NCBI RefSeq assembly: GCF_000276665.1
Contig: NW_004955405.1
Coordinates: forward strand, 8,892,661 to 8,956,660
Direction: 5' to 3'
DNA: 64,000 bases
Source: Chinchilla lanigera
Lineage: Eukaryota; Chordata; Mammalia; Rodentia; Chinchillidae
This document shows, in pieces, positions 58,662-64,000 of this stretch. The notes under the pieces were generated by a model, which had not been told where the DNA came from, ran no database searches, and saw only the letters and a program-made list of their open reading frames with translations. A program made the translations under genes and the position numbers. Position 1 is the first letter of the stretch. Each line of letters starts with the position of its first letter.

Positions 58662-58757
58662 GGGTTTTGTGGGGGAAGGGGTTGGTACCAGGAATCAAAC
58701 TCAGAACATTGTGCTTGCCAGGCAGGTACTTGTGCCAGAGTTATATCCCTGGCCTCT
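58662..58757 (-). mobile_element. ID-type SINE
   Basis: 'ggtaccaggaatcaaactca', 'gaacattgtgcttgccaggc', 'ggtacttgtgccagagttat', 'atccctggcc' in reverse. The 10-bp duplication TGGACTTCTG is at 58652-58661 and 58758-58767. It shares the extra-AGT head type with 57185 but has lost several A-box bases. Confidence 0.9.
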
Positions 58758-58829
58758 TGGACTTCTGAATAATTGGTTAGAACACCTAGATTAGGGCGCT
58801 TTTGCTCCTTTTTATTGTTAGTAAAATTA

Positions 58830-58914
58830 TTTTAGGTTAAGAATGTGGCTCAGTGGTAAAGTGCTTGCCTACCTTGCAGGAATCCCTGGGTTTGAGCCCC
58901 AGTACTCAAAAAAA
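58830..58914 (+). mobile_element. Older ID-type SINE, forward
   Basis: 'gaatgtggctcagtggtaaa', 'gtgcttgcctaccttgcagg' and 'ctgggtttgagccccagtac' with an A8 tail. It follows the generic rodent ID consensus more than the lineage-specific young type, so it probably predates the others. Confidence 0.82.
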
Positions 58915-59213
58915 ATTCTACTATATAATACATACTCAGGGCAGATAGAATTTCAAATAACAATGACAATCAAAAGAATTATTAGAAACTAATTTCCTCT
59001 CAAAGAAAACCTTTTGTTGCCCATGCTTTGGTACACACACGAGAGTGTTTAATATTGACATACATACAATGTTTAACCTTACCATGAGGTTGAACATTTT
59101 TTTCACCAATAAGTATTCATTTGTAGAATGAATTTTAGAGACTAATGTCTTATTCCATAAATATTAAATTGTTGTATAACCAATCCTCTCTTTTTAAGCA
59201 TTTAGATTATTTT
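58915..59213. other. Unique sequence
   Basis: Nothing recognised. Confidence 0.4.
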
Positions 59214-59228
59214 CAATCTTTCTCTTTT

Positions 59229-59330
59229 CATTCTCTCTCTTTTTTTTTTTTTTCCCCAGTACAGGGAATCAAACTCATGACCTTGCGCTTGCCAGGCAGG
59301 TGCTGTGCCGCTGAGCTAAATCCCCAGCCC
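59229..59330 (-). mobile_element. ID-type SINE, young copy
   Basis: Long T run, 'acagggaatcaaactcatga', 'ccttgcgcttgccaggcagg', 'tgctgtgccgctgagctaaa', 'tccccagcccc'. A perfect 15-bp duplication, CAATCTTTCTCTTTT, is at 59214-59228 and 59331-59345. The 'CTGGGGATT' head groups it with the copy at 15401. Confidence 0.93.
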
Positions 59331-59345
59331 CAATCTTTCTCTTTT

Positions 59346-59684
59346 AAATTGTGATGTAATTTTTTTCATATAAACATTATTAAACAAATATTCTAATTAT
59401 TTCCTTACCATAAATCCATAGAAGTAAAATTGTCGGGCCAAATTAGTGAATTTTAATAGTAATATAAACAGGATTCCTTATTATACTAATATAATTAGTA
59501 TATTTTACTCTGTAAGTGTACTATGCTATATGAGCACAGTGGTATATATACTAGTAGTATACAGTAGTAGCATACATACTAGTACATACATTATGTACGG
59601 AATTTGGTATTTTGCATGTCAGTTCTTAACAAATTTAAGAATAAAAATAGTTTATGCTATGTCTCTAGATCTTCATTTCTGAAG
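59346..59684. other. AT-rich sequence
   Basis: A patch of overlapping short near-palindromes built from 'tactagta' and 'gtatac' lies at 59545-59585. No gene was recognised. Confidence 0.4.
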
Positions 59685-60370
59685 GATCTTGTGTCATGTA
59701 AAGCTTTGGTTAAACAAATTTGCTATGGTTTTCTCTTGTTAATATGTCTTTTGTCAAAGAGATGTCAGCCATGAACTTTGTAATGGGTGAGAAAAAGATA
59801 TATTAACATATTATTTTAATGCAATTAACATATTTTAATACTAATTTTAGGTTAGTTTATATCACCTAATTTCTGTGCAGAAATGTACCTATTTCACTCC
59901 CTCCAGATGGATAGATGAGTACTGTCCAGGTCAAACTCAATACCCTAAGATATGTCACTTCAGTATACTGCATATTTTAAGCTGAAAGAAATTGAAGAAA
60001 ACAGAAACAGAAAGGTCTCCTTGAGCCTCTCTCTCTTGAAGATCCTCAAGTGACAGATGTCCTGTGCTATAGCTGGATGAAAGGGATGTTACAACAGAGA
60101 GGTCAAGAATATGGAGAAACAGGACTTGCTAAGTTTCCTCCAGCTTACTACCATTAAACCAGACCCCTTTTTGTCCTATTACACTACTATTTCACTGTGC
60201 ACTCTTCATTAAATCTAAGCATAAGCGAAGGTATTTGGGGCTTGGTTTCTATAAGATGTTGTGTCATATAAACTTAGTTAAGTGCATTTGTCATGCTTTT
60301 CTTTTGTTAACCTGTCTTTTGTTGTAGGATGTCACTCATAAACTTTGCAATGGGTAAGAAAGGATATTAC
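59685..60370 (+). mobile_element. Pair of related LTR 3' ends (ERVL-type)
   Basis: 59688-59805 and 60258-60366 are diverged direct copies of one sequence. Both carry TTGTGTCAT, then a 'cttttgttaa'-like block, 'tgtcttttgt', and 'aactttg(t/c)aatgggt(g/a)agaaa'. This ending resembles the 3' end of ERVL-class LTRs as I recall them. The 450 bp between would be the second LTR's 5' part, implying tandem LTRs or a collapsed element. Confidence 0.5.
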
Positions 60371-61532
60371 TTTTTCTTTCCCACAATGCCAATTTTCCCA
60401 AAGCCTTGCAACTGACATGTTACTCTTTTTTAGTATTGGTCAGTACGTTGGGTTTGAAAATAGTAGCACATTGAATTACTTTTTAAAAAATTCCTTTTGC
60501 TGTGATACCAGCAAGATGGTGCAAGAGAACTTTCTGGTGCTCATCCTTCCACAGAAACATCAGTTTACACAACTACCCCCCTGTGAAGATACCAACACAA
60601 GTGTTAAGGAACCCGCTGAGAAGTTACAGCACTTCGATGTAGTACAGAAATATGAAAAGACACATTGAAGAGAGCAGAAAGAGTAGACTCCTCCCCAAGT
60701 CTGGGTAGCACAATGTAGGCAGAGGTAACCTCCCCTGGGGGACATTAGCCAATGCCATGAACCCTGGCACCATACCCACTCTCACTGAAATCTGGGCCAG
60801 GCTGGCTCCCAAGGTCCCAGGCTCTAAGCTGGCCCCTCCAGTACAAAGTTTGAGGTCTACTAAAGAAGACCCCAGTGCTGGGTCTAGGCCAGCAACTAGA
60901 AATCCAGAGTATCATTCCATAATGACAAGCCCATGCATAACACACACTCAACAATGAAAGGCTAAGAGCCTTTCCTCTGAGATCAGGAGCAAAGCACAGA
61001 TGTCCATTCTTGCAATTTCTCTTCAACATGGTCCTGGAAGTCCTATTGAGTGAAATTAGGGGAGACAAAGGAATAAAAGGCATCCAATTGGAAAGGAAGA
61101 AGTAAAGGTATCTCTGTTTTCAGATGACATGACCTTATATATAGAAAACCCTAAAAAGTACACTAAAATGTGTTAGAATTGATAAAGTCAATAAGATGCC
61201 AGAATACAAAGATGAACATACAAAAGTAAGAAATGTTTCTATACAATAACAATAAAATATCCATCAAGAGAAATCAAGAAAAAAAATGCACTTATAATGA
61301 TATTTTTAAAAGAATAAAATAGGAATAAATTTAACCAAGAATAGGAAAGATTTCTGCAATGAAAATAACAAATTAAATAAAAATAAATGGAATAATATCC
61401 TGAGCTCATGGTTCATATTGTGCTCAGAATTCATATTGTTAAATTGTCGTACTACCCAAAGTGACTTACAGATTCAACATAATCTCTATCGAAGTTCTGT
61501 TCACATTTTTCACAGAAACAACAACAAAAATT

Positions 61533-61710
61533 CAGCACCAGGTGTGGTGGCTCACACCTGTAACCCAGTACTTGGGAGGCTGAGGCAGGAGAATCTGTGA
61601 GTTCAAGGCCAACCTGGTTTAAAACCAGCCTGAAATACATAGTAAGACCTTGCCTCAAAAAACAAATAAAAAAACAAATAAACCAAAACAAACCCAACAA
61701 CAAACAAACA
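61533..61710 (+). mobile_element. B1 SINE inserted in L1
   Basis: 'caccaggtgtggtggctcac', 'gtacttgggaggctgaggca', 'tcaaggccaacctggtttaa', then a long CAAA/CAAAC-rich tail to 61710. L1 ORF2 sequence abuts its left side. Confidence 0.85.
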
Positions 61711-61712
61711 AA

Positions 61713-62337
61713 AATTTAGCCAGGCATTATTGGAATCCCAGTACTCTGGGAAGCAGAAGGACAATAAATTCAATCCTAGTGGCTAAGCATGACCCTGTGT
61801 TAAAATTTTTAAAAGGCTGAGATTGTAACTCAGCACAACGGTGTCAATCCTTAGTTAATCCTGTCAATCCTGTGTTAGTTACTTTCTTTCAGTGCTGAGA
61901 AAAAATACTCAACACCCACAAGTTAAGGGAGAAAAGACTTTTTTAGCTTGCAATTTGAAGAAGTTTCAGTTCATAGTTGGCTGGCTCCAAGGCAGGATGG
62001 TTTAGCAGAGGAGCATCACAGAGGAGAAACAGTTCATGGCAAGCAGAAGACAGCAAAAACAAGCAAGCAAAGTGACAGCCACAAGCAACCATAGCAGTTT
62101 CTTTTGACCCCTTTTATATTCTATCTAGGTTACCTTTAGGGTGGGTGGCAACATAATCAGTGGCCTAATTCATAATCACACACCCTTAATCCTAGCACTG
62201 CCCTACTAATCAATCCCAGCATCATGTTCTTGATCCCAGCAGCACAAACCCTAGATCCAGTCACCTTCAAAAAGACCCATGAAGTTTGGAGAGACATTTA
62301 GACACAAGCCATGACAAATCCTCAGTACCACACACAC
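61713..62337 (+). mobile_element. B1-dID SINE split by an LTR
   Basis: B1 half: 'tagccaggcattattggaat', 'agtactctgggaagcagaag'. ID half: 'aggctgagattgtaactcag' to 'gtcaatcc' at 61870. The ID end then resumes after the LTR as 'aatcctcagtaccacacac' at 62317-62337. The interrupted ID body therefore holds the LTR's target site. Confidence 0.75.
61871..62316 (-). mobile_element. MaLR solo LTR, antisense, nested in SINE
   Basis: It starts 'tgtgttagttactttctttc' and ends 'cacaagccatgaca'. Target duplication AATCC is at 61866-61870 and 62317-62321. The length of 446 bp is normal for a MaLR LTR. Because the host SINE is itself inside an L1, this is the innermost layer. Confidence 0.87.
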
Positions 62338-62694
62338 TAAACAAAATCCTGAAATTCATATGGAAACAAAAAAGACTCCAAAAAGGCAAAGTGATCTTGA
62401 GTAAAGAGAAGAAAGCTCAAGGTATCATGCTGCCTGATTTCAAAATATACTATAAAGCATCAGTAATCAAAACAGCATGGTACTGGCATAAAAAACAGAT
62501 CTATAGACCAATGGAATTAAATAGACCAGAAATAAGTCCACACATTTCACAGTCAAATAATCTTTGACAAAAGTGCTAAGAACATGCAATAGAGAAAAGA
62601 ACAGTCTCTTCATTAAATAGTTTTGGGAAAACTGGATATCAACATAGAGGAAAATGAAACTGGACCCCATATCTCACATCATATAAAAAAAAAA

Positions 62695-64000
62695 TTCTAG
62701 GGTTCGGGTCTGGGAGAGAGCACAGAAACAGGCAGTCCCTGATCACCACCAGCACAGCCCATGTGTGGGTCCTCTGCATGCTGTGAGTGGCCAGCAGGCA
62801 CAGAATCAGGAGGTCAACCATCCACTCAAACCACAGTTTGCAGCTGAACAGCATGAGAATGAGGTAGCACCCCCATCTACTTCCCTGGAACAGAGCAGGC
62901 ATCCCAGAAGGCTGCCGCCATTGCTGTCTGTGTCTCCAACCTCCATGCACCTGGGGGACACACAGGAGACTGTCTAAAGGGACCCACAAACCTGCTGACA
63001 CCAGGGCTTGTGAGGGGCACCCCCGCACATGCCCAGTGACATGTGAAGCCCCAGAGCAGGCGGTCCATGAAACTGCTGAAGCCGTGATTTTTGTCTGGGT
63101 TCCAGGATGTGTGTCTGGGCAGGAGCATGGAAATAGGCAGTCTGTGATCACTGTCAGCACAGCCCACCTCTGGTTCCTGTGCTTGCAGTGAAAGGCCTGA
63201 AGACACAGAATCAGGCAGTCCATGAATTGCAGACCCTGCTGCCCATGTCTGGGCTCTACCTTCACCCTGAACTCCCTGGAGTCACAGGACCAAGTGGTCT
63301 GTGATCATGCCACCAGTGCAGACCACTTCTGGTTCATACTTGTGCCCTGAGCTGATAGGGGACACTGGATCAGATTGTCTGTGACCTGATGACATCATGA
63401 TCGGTGTCTGAGACCTGGTAGAACTAGGTGAATTTCACTATCTGCTGGAAGAACCCAGACTAAGCAGCACACCCCAGTGGCCACTGAGGGGAAAGTTTGA
63501 CCACCAGGAAAATTAGGGAGGTTAGTGACCTTTGCTGGGCTGACAGGGAGGAAAGGGACTGAGTGCTCTACCACCAACATCAAACATGACAAGACAAAGG
63601 ACGAAAATGCAATCTCAGGACTCCACATCACTCAGAACAAGTCCAGGAGACATTGACATAGGAGAATTTGGTAAACACACTCTTGAAATTGCTGAATGAT
63701 TGCAATGGAAGTGAAGAAACAACCCATCAGGCCACAGAGGACAGATCAGAAATAAACTCTCAGGCAAAAAAATGAAATGACAATAATAATGAAAACTGCT
63801 CAGCACATCTGAAGAAGAAACATATAAAAAAATAGATGAACACAGGCAATGGACAGAAATGTTAAATGAAAAATATAGAAATAAATTAGAATGCATGAAG
63901 TAGATTCAAAGACATATTCAGGAAATTAAACCTGCACCGAAAGCTGCCAAAACCACTTGAATGAAGCTGAAGATAGAATTTCAGATTTTGAAGACAGCAT
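62695..64000 (+). mobile_element. 5' end of a second forward L1, cut by window edge
   Basis: 62697-63440 is GC-richer with monomer-like repeats of 405-bp period. From about 63590 the sequence aligns with the region before and within ORF1 of the antisense L1 at 39100-38760 (shared 'acaagtccaggagacat', 'gaaacaac.catcagg', 'tagaatgcatgaa'). ORF1 coding sequence appears to begin here but is interrupted by stops. The element continues past 64000, so its state cannot be judged. Confidence 0.75.
62703..63440 (+). repeat. L1 promoter monomer-like tandem units
   Basis: The unit with 'gtctggg', 'caggcagtc', 'tgatcac', 'cagcacagccca' and 'acacagaatcagg' at 62708 recurs at 63113, exactly 405 bp later. 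A more diverged relative follows at about 63240-63400. Tandem 5'UTR monomers carry promoter activity in some rodent L1 families. Confidence 0.65.

Larger units (their letters stand above)
60495..62690 (+). mobile_element. Internally deleted L1, interrupted by SINEs and an LTR
   Basis: 60510-60770 resembles an L1M-type 5'UTR ('gcaagatggtgcaagagaac', 'catccttccacagaaacatc'). From about 60925 the sequence jumps to ORF2 ('aggctaagagcctttcctct'). The RT catalytic motif reads FSDD at 61117-61128. ORF2 continues to about 61530, is interrupted by SINE and LTR insertions, and resumes at about 62338 ('tcctgaaattcatatggaaac'). It runs to 62690 through a QKRLQKGKVILSKEKKAQGI-type block. ORF1 and the ORF2 N-terminus are missing. 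Confidence 0.78.

Noticed and set aside
62286..62567. 93-codon plus-strand frame as a gene
   Set aside because: It is the C-terminal part of L1 ORF2; its first codons lie in the adjoining LTR and SINE.
1..64000. CRISPR arrays, operons, bacterial insertion sequences or phage genes
   Set aside because: None seen. Composition, SINEs and LINEs are mammalian throughout.

Overview
The window looks like unannotated nuclear DNA from a rodent. The base composition is mammalian. It carries 7SL-derived B1 SINEs, tRNA-derived ID-type SINEs, fused B1+ID elements (B1-dID and B4-like), LINE-1, MaLR-type LTRs, and older mammalian L2, MIR and MER5 relics. The young ID copies have intact A and B boxes and differ from the mouse/rat form as I know it. 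A non-muroid rodent (for example beaver, kangaroo-rat or squirrel lineage) is my best guess, but the species is inference.

No functional protein-coding gene can be supported. The only strong gene-related signal is a CpG island at about 2.69-4.34 kb. It holds a dense GC-box cluster, two G-quadruplex motifs and a 461-base assembly gap (3195-3655), and probably marks a promoter and first exon. I could not identify the gene or fix its direction. If transcription runs rightward, most of the window is first intron or intergenic; if leftward, the gene lies off the left edge.

Layout: 1-2.69 kb, unique left flank of the island. 2.69-4.34 kb, CpG island. 4.3-20 kb, unique DNA with L1 3' ends, an LTR with CCAAT/TATA boxes, L2, MER5-like and MIR pieces, and young SINEs. 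20-35 kb, SINEs, MaLR LTRs and old L1/L2/MIR pieces. 35.4-40.0 kb, a long antisense L1 with 5'UTR, ORF1, endonuclease and reverse-transcriptase regions recognisable but broken. 40.2-41.1 kb, a possible antisense retroviral LTR segment. 41-53 kb, mostly unique DNA with L2, MIR, SINEs and MaLR solo LTRs. 53.3-55.6 kb, a complete LTR-internal-LTR MaLR provirus relic with a 5-bp target duplication. 55.6-60.4 kb, SINEs, MIRs and a pair of related LTR ends. 60.5-62.7 kb, a forward, internally deleted L1 holding a SINE-in-L1 and LTR-in-SINE nest. 62.7-64 kb, the 5' end of a second forward L1 with 405-bp monomer-like repeats, running off the window.

The components do not form a pathway; the window is a record of layered retrotransposition beside one candidate promoter. 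I found no evidence of a novel enzyme or defence system. Repeat family names are from memory of consensus sequences, so subfamily labels are approximate.
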